This document shows, one piece after another, positions 43,288 to 52,784 of a stretch of 64,000 bases of DNA. The position numbers and the translations under genes are program-made. Source of the stretch: Halobaculum magnesiiphilum. Lineage in GTDB: Archaea > Halobacteriota > Halobacteria > Halobacteriales > Haloferacaceae. A model generated the notes under the pieces. The model was not told where the DNA came from. It ran no database searches and saw only the letters and a list, made by a program, of their open reading frames with translations. The DNA lies in NCBI RefSeq assembly GCF_019823105.1, contig NZ_CP081960.1, positions 310,001-374,000 on the forward strand, given 5' to 3'. Each line of letters starts with the position of its first letter. Position 1 is the stretch's first letter.

Positions 43288-43350
43288 GCCTCCCGATGCG
43301 GGTCACACCTAATTAATCATCAGGAACCGACAGGCCCGGAATCGCTCCGG

Positions 43351-43546
43351 TCACACCCGGTCGATCACCGTCTCGGCGAACCGCGTCAGCGACGCCCCTG
43401 GGTCGTCCCCGTCCGTCGGCGAGACGAGGGTCTCGACGACGGGTCGCTCCTCTCTATCCCCCCGTCAGCGGGTACCCCGCGCCGAACGTCAGATCGTCGT
43501 CACCGAAGAGACGGTCGTACCCGCGATGGTCGCTTCAGTCGGTCAC
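43351..43546 (-). pseudogene. Gutted luciferase-like monooxygenase relic
   Basis: On the minus strand, starting GTG 43546, about 27 codons match the N-terminus of the intact enzyme at 47552-48475 (GYDRLFGDDDLTFGAGYPLTG against GYRRLFDGDDLTFGAGFPLTD), with an early in-frame TGA at codon 4. This is joined almost directly to about 30 codons matching that enzyme's C-terminus (DPGASLTRFAETVIDRV against DPEASLTRFAETVIEEV). The roughly 250 codons between are missing. It is an internal deletion derivative of a paralogue. No coding capacity remains. Confidence 0.75.
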
Positions 43547-43643
43547 GCGCCACCGGCAGCGCCCAGCGCGTATTTCGTTGGTAGTCCCAGACGGTGCGCG
43601 ACAACGTGATCGGTGTCCGGTCCTCTCACCGCATCTGCGGGTT

Positions 43644-44771
43644 TCACGTCGCCTCGAACGTCGCCACGATCCCGGCGTGATCCGAGGGCCACATCGAGAC
43701 CCTCCCATCGTCGCCGTCGACCTCGAGGCGGTCGCTCCGCTTGTGGTTCACCCGGCGGGCGTCCGTGGCCCGGAGAGCGCCACGGCGGAGGACGGCGTCG
43801 ATCCGCCGACTCAATTGCGACCGGTCGTTGCGGAGGTCCGGCGACTGACAGCACGTGTTCCCCTTCGACCGGGGTTTGACCCGGTCGTAGGAGTCGGTGA
43901 AGCGTTCGGTGAGCACCCGGTAGGCGGCCGGATCGTACTCCGGGCCGCTGTTGAGGTCGCCACAGAGGACGACGGGGTTCGTCCCCCGGAGGTCATCGAG
44001 CAGCTCTCGCGCCTGCACGACGCGCAGAAACGACGACACCGACTCCAAGTGCGTCGAGACGGCGGTGAATTCGACTTCGTCGGTCGCGATGTCCGCCCGC
44101 GCGTACCCCCGACGGAGCGCGACCTCCTGATCGGTTCCCGGAACCGGGAGCGCAAGGTCCGCCTCGTACGAGTTCGTGACGACGCCGTCGACGTCGACGC
44201 CGGCCCGCACGAGGAGCGCGTTCCTGTCGGTGACGCGCAGGTCGACCGGCCCGTCGTCGGTCTCGGCGGGGAGTTCCGCGTCCGAGGTAGCCGTCACCGC
44301 CGCGCGTTCGTATCGGAGCCCCCGCGCCTCCAGTGCCCGCTCCACCTCCGCGAGGATGTCGACGACCACGGTGTCCGCGCTCTCTGCGCCCATCGATGCG
44401 AAGTCGCCGGGTTCCTGTTTCCTGAACAGGGACGCCTCCTGGAGCGCGACAACGTCGGCGTCCGCTGCTTCCACCGCCGCGCTGACGGCGTCAGCCCGTG
44501 CTCGATACTCCGCGGACTCGACCTCGGACAGGAAGCGCCCGACTGTACGGCGAAGCTCCCCGTACGAACGGGCGCCGAGCAGCCGCGAGAAATCGAGGCC
44601 GAGATAGACGTTCTGTGTCAACACCGTCGCCGTCGGCTCCGATGGCGTCGCCGCCCGCCCAACCGTCGGGCTGCTCCCCGCGAGGGTCGCCCCTACCGCC
44701 CCCGCCAGTCCCCGAAGGACGGTCCGACGGTGGGGACCCGACGCTGATTCGCCAGTCTCGTATGCACCCAT
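43644..44771 (-). CDS. Tat-exported endonuclease/exonuclease/phosphatase-fold protein
   Basis: 375 residues. Twin-arginine signal HRRTVLRGLAGAVGATLAG (about 14-32) predicts export of a folded protein. The EEP fold shows TQNVYLGLD (metal-binding Asn) near 52, ALQEAS near 108, STHLESV near 238, CGDLNSGPEYD near 266 and the final SDHAGIVATF near 363, giving the Asn, Glu, Asp-x-Asn and Asp-His set of this hydrolase family. Substrates of relatives range from DNA to phospholipids; export suggests extracellular nuclease or lipase. Confidence 0.87.
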   Translation of the reverse strand: MGAYETGESASGPHRRTVLRGLAGAVGATLAGSSPTVGRAATPSEPTATVLTQNVYLGLDFSRLLGARSYGELRRTVGRFLSEVESAEYRARADAVSAAVEAADADVVALQEASLFRKQEPGDFASMGAESADTVVVDILAEVERALEARGLRYERAAVTATSDAELPAETDDGPVDLRVTDRNALLVRAGVDVDGVVTNSYEADLALPVPGTDQEVALRRGYARADIATDEVEFTAVSTHLESVSSFLRVVQARELLDDLRGTNPVVLCGDLNSGPEYDPAAYRVLTERFTDSYDRVKPRSKGNTCCQSPDLRNDRSQLSRRIDAVLRRGALRATDARRVNHKRSDRLEVDGDDGRVSMWPSDHAGIVATFEAT

Positions 44772-45135
44772 ACCGGTCGCTCGCCACCGAATGGTTTCGT
44801 TATACGGAAGTATTGGGTTCGTAGCCGATCTGTATCGCCCCGCGATCCGGAAATGCGAGTTCCGTCGCGGGCGTCGCGGTCGAATCGGTCGGGCGTCGGG
44901 CGACGGGCCGAATATGTCCTCGAGAGTACGACCTGCTTACCGCCGCCCCCGATCCAGTGGCTCGCCAACGTCGATGTCTCCGCACCTGTGCCAGTTCAGT
45001 ACAGAGTGGACGCGTATCGGTTACTGACGTTTGTAGACCAACCAATATGAGAGTGGGAGTGTGACCGCTACCTATACTCACTCCTTCGTTCCGAAACACA
45101 TAGACGAGTGGTCTGACAAACGACATCTGTTATCA
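44772..45135. other. Intergenic region ahead of the ABC transporter
   Basis: 364 bp between divergent genes. No convincing protein; overlapping short frames on both strands are basic and unpatterned. A CCTATACT box near 45070 lies about 60 bp ahead of the ABC ATPase start and is a plausible promoter, with ATCTGTTATCA just before the ATG. Confidence 0.35.
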
Positions 45136-45912
45136 ATGCCCTCCAGCGACGAAGACCTCGCCATTCAGACGAGTGACCTCCGGAAGACCTACGGCTCCGA
45201 GGTCGCCCTCGACAGTCTTTCGCTTGCCATCAAGCCGGGGACTGTCTACGGCTTTCTCGGCCCAAACGGCGCGGGCAAAACGACCACAATGCGGCTCCTG
45301 ACCGGCCTCACACAACCGTCCAGCGGAAGCGTCCGGATCAGTGGCGTCGACGTCGATAATCGACGCTCCCTCGCCCCACATATCGGCTACCTTCCCGAGA
45401 CGCCACCGCTCTACGAGGAATTCAGCGCCCGCGAACAGCTCGAGTACGTCGCCGACCTGCGCGATATCCCCCAGGATATCGCCCGAGAGCGAATCGACGA
45501 GTACCTCGATCGATTCGACCTGACCGGGGACGCCGACAAACGAATCGACGCGTACTCGAAGGGAATGCAGCAGAAAACCGCGTTCATCCAGAGTGTCCTG
45601 CACGATCCTGATGTCCTGTTCTTAGATGAACCCACATCGGGGCTTGATCCCCGGGCCGCACGCACCATCCGAGAGTCTATCACCGACTTCGCCGACACGG
45701 GGACGACCGTCTTCCTGTCGACACATATCCTCCCGGTCGTCGAAGCTGTCGCCGACGCAGTTGGCGTGCTATTCGACGGCCGACTCGTCGCCGAGGGAAC
45801 GCCTGCGGAAGTACAGGCGCGTGCGGAGACAGGCGAAAGTGGGTCGCTCGAAGACGCCTTCCTCGCCGTCACCAGTGAGCCCGACGCAATCGCAACTTCC
45901 GAGCGAGAATGA
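45136..45912 (+). CDS. ABC transporter ATP-binding protein
   Basis: 258 residues from ATG 45136. Walker A GPNGAGKTT at about 42-50, Q-loop in IGYLPETPPLY, signature YSKGMQQK near 142, Walker B VLFLDEPTSGLD near 160 and H-loop FLSTHIL near 195. It is of the DrrA/NatA-like export type that pairs with a membrane permease. The stop overlaps the permease start (ATGA). Substrate not evident. Confidence 0.94.
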   Translation: MPSSDEDLAIQTSDLRKTYGSEVALDSLSLAIKPGTVYGFLGPNGAGKTTTMRLLTGLTQPSSGSVRISGVDVDNRRSLAPHIGYLPETPPLYEEFSAREQLEYVADLRDIPQDIARERIDEYLDRFDLTGDADKRIDAYSKGMQQKTAFIQSVLHDPDVLFLDEPTSGLDPRAARTIRESITDFADTGTTVFLSTHILPVVEAVADAVGVLFDGRLVAEGTPAEVQARAETGESGSLEDAFLAVTSEPDAIATSERE

Positions 45913-47519
45913 ATCTTCGAGACGACGTTCGCCACGGGCTCCGCATCGGCCGTGCGGAGTTCATTCGGAGTCTTCGGGGGTATCTCGGCAACACGCGTCG
46001 GCTCGTCGGGCTTGGAATTGCCGTGTTGTTCTTCGGCGGAAATCTTCTCTTCGCGCTTCCGGCAGCGTACGTACTCGGTCTAACCGCTCGCTCCGTCACC
46101 GAGGTTCCGTTCTTTGGACCTGCTGCGACTGCCATTCCCATCGCACTCGTCCTGTTGGCGATGCTCCGGACGCTGGAGCGCATCGGGAGCATCGAAGCCG
46201 AAGATCTCGTCTTGACGGCAGTCCATCCACGAGCAGTCGTCCTCGGACTCATCACCGCTGAAATCGGGCGACTCTTTCTGTGGTTCGGACTCCCGGCAAT
46301 GGCGTTCGCTGTCACGTTCGCACTGGGTTTGGGGTCCCCGGTACTCGTCGTCACAGGAGGCCTGGTCGCGGTGCCGCTCATCTGCTGTACTGCTGTCTGG
46401 GGCTACGCTGGTGGGCTCGGTATCTTACGGCTCCTGCGGCGTCTTCCCGGCGTCCATCGTCTCCTGAAAGCAGGTGGCATCCTCGCGATGATCGGGCTCG
46501 TCGCTGCGTCGCAGTTCCTCGGACAGTACGTCGTCGAAGAGGGGCTCTCGATACAGCGGTTGCTCGCGGTGTTCACCTTCGAGCCCCTGGTCGAGTACGT
46601 CGCGCTCGCCTTCCTCGGAACGCCCATCGCGCAGCCGACATCAGCGTGGTCGGTTGCAGTGTTCGGTGGGTTGCTCGCCCTCATACCGGTTGGTCTAGCG
46701 ATCGCGACCAAGCAAGCCTCTACACTCTGGTTCACGGACCCGCCGAATCGGAGTACGTCGAACCAGGTGCGCACGTCGACCGGCGGATTCACCGCGCCAC
46801 AGCCGTTCGCGTGGACCAAAGCCGGCCGCGTCGCGTGGGGCGTCCTCGTTCGCGGCCGTCGCAACCCACAGGAGCTGAGCCACCTCCTGATGGCCGTCTT
46901 TTTCGTCGCACCTGTTGGAATGACTGTCGTGCAGTCGTCGAATGACGCCATTGGACTCCTCGTCGCGGGGATGGGCGTGGGTCTCGGGACGTACCTCGCG
47001 GGTGCGACCTTCGGCTTGAACCCACTGGGCGACGACCGCCCCCAGTTGCCGCTGCTGTTACTCACCGAGACGACGCCTCGCACTCTCGTCCGAGGGCGAC
47101 TGCTTGCCGGTGTCACCGTTGGACTCCCGGTCGCCGTGCTCGTCCCACTTGGCTCGGTCCTGCTCGGAACGTCACTGACCCACGTCGTCGCGTTCGCGGT
47201 CGTGAGCCTCGGAATGTGTCTTGCCGCGGCGATGTTCGCGGTCGGAATCGGATCGTCGTACCCCATCTACGAGGAACGCGAGTTCTGGGGCACCGAGTCA
47301 GTCGTGCCGTCTACGCTCGTGATGCTGGGATATCTGTTCGTCGTGGGGGGCGGAACGATCCTCGGACTGATCGTCACCTGGTTCGCGATCAGCGGAAACC
47401 TGGTCGTAACACCCATATTCGTCGTCGGGTTCGGACTCTACCTGCTGGTGACTGTGGGTGTGTCGTACGGGGCGTACCGGTACGCAGTTCGTCGGTATCG
47501 TCGGTTCACCGTCGAATAG
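45909..47519 (+). CDS. ABC transporter permease
   Basis: 536 residues with about twelve membrane helices, no periplasmic binding or ATP motifs. The N-terminus (GRAEFIRSLRGYLGN) is amphipathic, as in two-component ABC-2-like exporters. It is co-translated with the preceding ATPase. Such pairs in Halobacteria export drugs, peptides or lipids; the cargo is not predictable here. Confidence 0.85.
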   Translation: MNLRDDVRHGLRIGRAEFIRSLRGYLGNTRRLVGLGIAVLFFGGNLLFALPAAYVLGLTARSVTEVPFFGPAATAIPIALVLLAMLRTLERIGSIEAEDLVLTAVHPRAVVLGLITAEIGRLFLWFGLPAMAFAVTFALGLGSPVLVVTGGLVAVPLICCTAVWGYAGGLGILRLLRRLPGVHRLLKAGGILAMIGLVAASQFLGQYVVEEGLSIQRLLAVFTFEPLVEYVALAFLGTPIAQPTSAWSVAVFGGLLALIPVGLAIATKQASTLWFTDPPNRSTSNQVRTSTGGFTAPQPFAWTKAGRVAWGVLVRGRRNPQELSHLLMAVFFVAPVGMTVVQSSNDAIGLLVAGMGVGLGTYLAGATFGLNPLGDDRPQLPLLLLTETTPRTLVRGRLLAGVTVGLPVAVLVPLGSVLLGTSLTHVVAFAVVSLGMCLAAAMFAVGIGSSYPIYEEREFWGTESVVPSTLVMLGYLFVVGGGTILGLIVTWFAISGNLVVTPIFVVGFGLYLLVTVGVSYGAYRYAVRRYRRFTVE

Positions 47520-47551
47520 AGACGGACTGACCACCCAGTCCTCAGTCAGCG

Positions 47552-48475
47552 TCACACCTCCTCGATAACGGTCTCGGCGAACCGCGTCAGCGAAGCCTCG
47601 GGATCTTCGCCGCCCGCCGGCGAGACGAGCACGTGGTCCACGCCCATATCGTCGAGCGTCCGGAAGTACTCGACGAACCACTCGGCGCCGGCGCGGTAGC
47701 CGAGGTGGCGGTGTTCCGGATCGGCCTCCGGATCGTCTGCGAGTTCGGTTCGGACGGCCATCGCGTACGGCTTCTCGCGGGCGGCAGTACGCCAGTCGTC
47801 GAGATACGACTCCAGCGTCGACTCCGGGAGGTGATAGAAGAACCAACCGTCGCCGTTGTCGGCGATCCATTCTATCGATTGGCGGGCGAACCCGGTCGGC
47901 AACAGCGGGATCGTTCCCTCGACCGGCTTCGGGACCACGTCGAGGTCGCCGTCGAGTTCCCCCCACGGTCCGTCGGCCTCGGGGAACTCGTCGCTCCAGA
48001 CGGTCCGAAGGAGGTCGATCGACTCGCGGAACTGATCCCCGCGATCGTCGATATCGACGCCGAACGCAGGGAACTCCGGGTCGCGGTCGCCGGTGGCCAC
48101 GCCCATTACCAGCCGGCCGTCCGAGAGATGATCGACGGTCGCTGCGCTCTTGGCGACGTGTAGCGGGTGCCGAAGCGGGAGGACGACGCTCGCGGTGCCG
48201 ATCGCGACCTCGTCGGTGTGGGCCGCGACGTGGCTCAGCCACGGCCAGGTGTCGTACGTCTGGCCGGCGTCGCCGAAGCGCGGCCAGTACAGCGGCACGT
48301 CCCGCGCCCACAGACCGTCGAAGCCGACCGACTCGGCGTGTGCAGCTAGCGCCATCTCCTCGTCGACGGCGGGACGCGACTCGCGGGCGTCCGTCAGGGG
48401 GAACCCCGCGCCGAAGGTGAGATCGTCGCCGTCGAAGAGGCGCCGGTACCCGCGGGTGTCGGAGGCATCAGTCAC
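47552..48475 (-). CDS. Luciferase-like (LLM) flavin-dependent oxidoreductase
   Basis: 307 residues from GTG 48475. TIM-barrel LLM signatures: TFGAGFPL at the start, HAESVGFDGLWARD (about 47-60), IGTASVVLPLRHPLHVAKSAATVDHLS in family form and RLVMGVATGDRDPEFPAFG. It resembles the BA3436-type group of F420- or FMN-dependent monooxygenases. It is the intact paralogue of the relic at 43351-43546. Cofactor choice cannot be told from sequence alone, though F420 is common in haloarchaea. Confidence 0.9.
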   Translation of the reverse strand: MTDASDTRGYRRLFDGDDLTFGAGFPLTDARESRPAVDEEMALAAHAESVGFDGLWARDVPLYWPRFGDAGQTYDTWPWLSHVAAHTDEVAIGTASVVLPLRHPLHVAKSAATVDHLSDGRLVMGVATGDRDPEFPAFGVDIDDRGDQFRESIDLLRTVWSDEFPEADGPWGELDGDLDVVPKPVEGTIPLLPTGFARQSIEWIADNGDGWFFYHLPESTLESYLDDWRTAAREKPYAMAVRTELADDPEADPEHRHLGYRAGAEWFVEYFRTLDDMGVDHVLVSPAGGEDPEASLTRFAETVIEEV

Positions 48476-48672
48476 GGAGCCGTATCGGTTCGGGAGTCGT
48501 ATGTCGGCTCCGGTGTGGGTTCGAACCGCGCCGACTCATCTTCGCTGTCCATTCGAACACATGTAATCTACAACCTCGAGCGCTCGGTCGACTGTGACTT
48601 CGACGGTATCAATGGATTCACCATACCAGATGGCGACAAAAGAGCTATAAAATAACCACCAAGTGTACGAAT

Positions 48673-48828
48673 ATGCCGATCTGTGGAAACTGTGAGGGCT
48701 TCGTCACGCAACGGTATGTCGATGTGTTTGCGCCCAGTGGGTCAGAGACGGTTCGCGTTTGTCCAAACTGCGAGGATCTCATTCGAGACGGCAATGGTGT
48801 CAGAGAAGCACGCAGCGCGAGGCAGTGA
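48673..48828 (+). CDS. 51-residue zinc-finger protein (DUF7563-like)
   Basis: ATG 48673, TGA at 48826-48828. Two Cys pairs, MPICGNCEGFV (Cys4, Cys7) and RVCPNCEDLI (near 30 and 33), separated by a beta hairpin (YVDVFAPSGSETV), match the short haloarchaeal zinc-finger family often annotated DUF7563. These are proposed to bind nucleic acid or regulate phage genes. It has its own ATGs and an A/T-rich upstream box (CTATAAAATAACC) about 25 bp ahead, suggesting a leaderless message. Confidence 0.7.
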   Translation: MPICGNCEGFVTQRYVDVFAPSGSETVRVCPNCEDLIRDGNGVREARSARQ

Positions 48829-49029
48829 CCGCTGTTCCCGGCAATACAATCGAAAATAGGTACAATAGGTAACTATCGCACAATGTTCAGTATTCATCGG
48901 AGCTGTGTACCAGTCTTCACATAGACACACGCGAGACGGTGATGACCATCTCGAATGACCGGAACTTGTGCGTTTCCTCGTTCACCTACCCGGCCAGTTC
49001 GACTCCAGCAACTCGGTGCAATCGCTCAC

Positions 49030-49479
49030 ACCCAGTGAGTACGACCCCGTAGCGGTCGAAGACTTACCGTCCTGGGGATGATGGAGATCACCATCCAACA
49101 GCCACAACACCGCGTCTGCCGCGTGGAGAACGTTCCTCTCGCTACTGGAATACAAATGCGAGCGCGAGAGGGGACGCACTTCGTTGCGGTTAACCCGCGA
49201 GGAACGACGAAGCAGTGCGCGTCTTGTGATGTTTCGACGGAGAAGCCGTTGTGGGTCCGTGAACACTCCTTTCCTGCCTGCGGGTTTGCAGCGGATAGGG
49301 ACGCAAACGCAGCGTGGAATATCCGTTCTCGTGGTCTCGAAGATGTAGGAGTGGGACACGCCGAATCACAGACTGTGGAGACTGCGCTCCCTGTGGATAC
49401 GTCCGTATCTGCAAAGCGCGTCGTGGAACCAGGAAGCCCTACCCTCACGGAGCGAACGGCCTCAGCCGTGGGCGAGTAG
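49030..49479 (+). pseudogene. Decayed IS1341-type tnpB, 3' part
   Basis: Coding remains of a TnpB (RNA-guided nuclease of IS200/IS605 elements) in two frames: VAVEDLPSWG, a stop, then HNTASAAWRTFLSLLEYKCER; after a frameshift near 49160 the frame continues GTHFVAVNPRGTTKQCASC. The zinc ribbon is damaged (REHSFPACGF has Phe where the family has Cys), while the DRDANAAWN motif with its catalytic-type Asp is kept. The N-terminal two-thirds are missing. Non-functional. Confidence 0.75.
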
Positions 49480-49490
49480 GGTATTGTAGT

Positions 49491-50036
49491 TCACAAGCCC
49501 CAACGGAGGCCGGACATCGTTGCGACAATGGCGACCATCAGGACGAGCTCAACTAGACTCAGCATGCCGTACTTCTTGTTCAGAGATGCGAGTCGCTCGT
49601 GGTCAGTATTGTCGGCAGCGATTTCGTCGAACATTCCTGCCGTGAATTTGTGAAGTGGGCCGAACCCGAGAACGAGCAGCGCAATCGCGAGGACGAATGC
49701 CGCCCACAGTGATGGGGTCGGAGATGCCCACAGCCCCATCATACTGGCGAGACCAATTCCCGAACCGACCACACCGACGGAGACTGGTTCCATGAGCAGA
49801 TTCATCTTCGGTACGAAGCCTTCGGCAAACTCGACGTTCGCGTCCTCGGAGAGACTCCCCATGACTGGGCCGAGTACGACCGCTCCGAGCACTGCCGTCC
49901 CGAACCAGAATGCGCCGAGAAAGAGGTGGACGGTGAACATGACTCGGACATCGGTCGAGAGGTAGCCCAAGACGGGGAGTACAAGGGGAACGGCGATAGC
50001 ACCGGCCGCAAACGGTCGGGATGCCGCATCAGCCAT
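49491..50036 (-). CDS. Polytopic membrane protein (family shared with the gene at 31842)
   Basis: 181 residues from ATG 50036; a start at 50090 would add 18 residues. Five helices. VHLFLGAFWFGTAVLGAVVLGPVMGSL (in family form) with an in-membrane His and the end LSLVELVLMVAIVATM parallel the 250-aa protein at 31842-32594. A 12-bp gap separates it from the tnpB relic. Function unknown; the pairing of the two paralogues is the main clue. Confidence 0.72.
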   Translation of the reverse strand: MADAASRPFAAGAIAVPLVLPVLGYLSTDVRVMFTVHLFLGAFWFGTAVLGAVVLGPVMGSLSEDANVEFAEGFVPKMNLLMEPVSVGVVGSGIGLASMMGLWASPTPSLWAAFVLAIALLVLGFGPLHKFTAGMFDEIAADNTDHERLASLNKKYGMLSLVELVLMVAIVATMSGLRWGL

Positions 50037-50317
50037 CAAACTGTACCGCTCGCGTCGATTCGTCGGTCTGTGTGTATCAGCCAATGACATGCAATATCTA
50101 CCTCACTGACAAGTAAGTCAAAAGTAAGATACAAAAAGTGAGTGGATTGACGCCACCGAGGGTGGGATACACAGCGTTCCTTCCACGGGCGAGGACATGG
50201 AACGGTCAAGACAGGGTATGTGAAGACCCCTGCACCACCGAGATATTTATTTGCGCCAGCGAGAGAGTGGCGCGCGTCGGTAACCATACCGACGGGCGTT
50301 GGGGTGGTTCAGATGCA

Positions 50318-50620
50318 ATGGTCATCTACGCGCTCGTAGAAGCATCGACAGAAAACGAAGCATTGGCTGCAGGGAAAACAGTGTTCGGCCGCCTAGTCGA
50401 TGCGGACCCACACGCTGGCGACATACCAGATTCACGATATCCGGTCGCGGAGCGGATCGGTGCTGTTCGCGAGGGCCGGCCGAGCGCCCGGACGTATCTG
50501 GTTCCCGAGAAGTCGAAAGCGGGGGCAACGAGTGGCGGTTCGCGGAGCGGACAGCCGGGACGTCGACGAGGAAGTGGTCCACGTGCGGGACGGTCGCGGT
50601 CGCGGTTCGAAGCCGGGTGA
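50318..50620 (+). pseudogene. Possible truncated small gene
   Basis: The first 50 residues (MVIYALVEASTENEALAAGK, then TVFGRLVDADPHAGDIPD) look like the start of a real acidic alpha/beta protein, but the remaining half is Arg/Ser/Gly-rich and resembles a frameshifted reading. It may be a 5' gene fragment left at the edge of the mobile region. Alternatively it is a short lineage-specific gene whose tail is misread. Confidence 0.3.
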
Positions 50621-51773
50621 GGTGTGGTCGGTCCCGCCCCGGCGACGCTAGCACCGGAGGGAGTGAAGCGACCGGAGGCGCGCAGCGAGTCGCGGCGGTT
50701 CGACCGCGCCGACTCCCGGCTCGGACTGGGACACCAGCGACGAGTTCGCGGTCGCCGAAGCGGTCCTCGAAGCGGTCCCGATGATGTATCACAAAAATAG
50801 TAGGTCGGCGGTCGACGTACAGTCTCGAATGGGGCCGCTCCTCGAGCCTCTCCCTACGGGGCCGATGCTGATCCCACCGCGCCACTCACGGTGCGGATCA
50901 CAACTCGCCGCTATGGGGACAGTCCCACTGGTCCCCCTGGACAACCGGAGCGGACTACCCCCACCGGGGCCGATGCTGGTTGCGGCAGATTGCCCACTCG
51001 TCTGCGGTCGTCACGGGCCGGGTCGACACTCCATCTCGACCCCCCGCGGAAGGCGGTCGCGGACGCCGTCGCTTCGACCCCACTCGGAGGAGTCGCGGCC
51101 GCGGTCGGACTGCGTCGATCGTCGCCGAGCTGGCGCTGTCGATCACACCCCTCGGGCAGAGTGAAACGGTGGCCACTCGACTGGCCTGGCTGTCGAACTT
51201 CTCGGGTTTCCGATATAGGGATCCAGCCCCCACCTGACGCTGTCGCTGTCGCGGTTCGACTCAATCTCAGTGACGCTGAACCACCCCCCTCTCCTCGAGG
51301 CCGACTGCCTGAAGTCCACTCATCGAGTAGCCTCGATCGACTCTCGCTTACACTGGACCCACCCCCCTCTCAGTCGTCATCGTCGACCACACGATCTCCA
51401 TCGGCAGGGCCGAGGTCTCGTTCGCGGTCGACGTCGATCGACCTCCTGCTGTCGCCACTCGACCAACCCCCCAGCCCTCGAAGAGGCCATGAAAGGCAAC
51501 TGGTACAATGAGGGCCCACTGCCCGCTTGGTGGTGTCGACTACTGTCTGGCAGTCTGCCACAGAAGACAGGGCCTTTCGAACTCCGTAACGTCATATAGG
51601 GGGTTATTCAATACGGTCTTTATGTATCCCTCCCCCGCGCTCAAACCCTGCAAAAAAGGGGAGTCAACTGAAGAAATTCTTGAACAAAGTATTCGTACAG
51701 ATTTGAGGGTATCAGTGGCCATAAGGAGGAAATACGTGATAGATTGCGAGGATAATAACTCCATGGTCGATCG
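50621..51773. repeat. Gene-poor region with imperfect dispersed repeats
   Basis: About 1.15 kb without a convincing gene. Repeated words include CGGGGCCGATGCTG (near 50858 and 50966) and ACC(A)CCCCCCTCTC-type motifs at about 51280, 51358 and, as ACCAACCCCCCAGCCCTCGA, near 51462, spaced by roughly 80-100 bp. Frames on both strands are Arg/Ser/Pro-rich. From about 51600 the DNA becomes much A/T-richer. It may be decayed coding sequence or an attachment/regulatory area of the mobile replicon. Confidence 0.4.
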
Positions 51774-51986
51774 CCCTGTCCACACCCCTGTCCGGGACAA
51801 ATTCATACCCCTGTCCACCCATTGCCGTACAGGGATTTTTGATGATTGGATGATTGTAATAACTGAGAGTGTATTTCCGGAGCCGAAATTAGCGGTGGAC
51901 AGGGTGTCGGACAACCCCTTAATCCGGTGCCGTATGGTTATTTTCAGGTTTAACGGACTGCTCGCCCCTGTCCGCTCCCCCTGTCC
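51774..51986. repeat. CCCCTGTCC iteron-like cluster (candidate replication origin)
   Basis: Within 213 bp the 9-mer CCCCTGTCC occurs at 51785-51793, 51808-51816, 51965-51973 and 51978-51986, with a one-base variant (GCCCTGTCC) at 51773-51781 and an inverted copy GGACAGGG at 51897-51904; a weaker inverted copy (GTACAGGG) lies near 51827. Spacings of about 12-23 bp within pairs resemble iterons bound by a replication initiator. The region between is A/T-rich, as for an unwinding element. It is 0.8 kb beyond the stop codon of the giant ATPase-primase gene. Confidence 0.55.
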
Positions 51987-52081
51987 GCGCCCTTTCACCG
52001 CCGGTTGTCCTTACATCATATTTCTGGTAAGTGGAAGTCATACTACCGTAGAATGTCCCACACAAATTTTTCGCTGAACTA

Positions 52082-52480
52082 CTAGGAGCCAAGGCGATCT
52101 CCTTCGGTCAACATTTTTGCGACGCCAAATGGTATCCTCACCTCGAACTCATCTCCATCCCGGTAGTTGTACGTTTGCCAACCAATATGATAGATTACTC
52201 CACCATGAGTTACTGGGTGCTGGATTTGTAGAAAAAAGAAATTCTACGCCCCGAAGGCCATACCGAATGGCTCACCAACTGACTTTGGTTCCTGGGTGCT
52301 CCTCCTTTACCCTCAGAAGTATGATAATGAATATCCCGTCATCAATTGAACCGTGGCACTCATTCGATAGTGTCAATAACTCTCTCGAAATCCTAACTTC
52401 TCATTCAGGTCAACAGGAACGTCGCTTCCATGAGGGCCAGTCCGATAACTCAATTGAGTTGGGAGTGCTGAACGGATAGA
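52082..52480 (-). pseudogene. Possible decayed gene between the iterons and the giant gene
   Basis: On the minus strand a 45-codon stretch ending at TAG 52082-52084 reads like a genuine protein C-terminus (YNYRDGDEFEVRIPFGVAK, then MLTEGDRLGS), but it is closed upstream by a stop near 52246. A neighbouring frame stays open further upstream. This could be a frameshifted small gene. The rest of 51987-52784 is A/T-rich with no convincing gene. Confidence 0.25.
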
Positions 52481-52784
52481 TGAGTCGATAGAATACCTGA
52501 ACTTAATTAGATTATTTCCCAATTCCAATACCGCACATATATGGGCCCAGCTGGGAATCTGGCTTCCTAATTTGATGGTGGGACCTACCATAGAGCACAC
52601 CGTTCCCCATTAGCCAAATCGGGTAGGTGTATTGATCACGGTTTGGTCCATATTGCTCGCAGTACTCCAAGGAACAAGATTGCTCAATATTCCCAGCCCT
52701 CACAACCAGCCTTTGAACGAGTACCAATTTGAAGCAGAACAGAGTCTAATATATCTGGTAGGTTGTTAGTTTTCGGTGGGGATT

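Noticed and set aside
51774-51986. CRISPR array
   Set aside because: The repeated word is only 9 bp, spacing is irregular and both orientations occur; there are no 28-37 bp repeats, constant spacers or cas genes.
51540-51998. 152-codon minus-strand frame across the iteron cluster
   Set aside because: It is created by the repeats (the CCCCTGTCC word read antisense) and has no protein-like pattern or start context.
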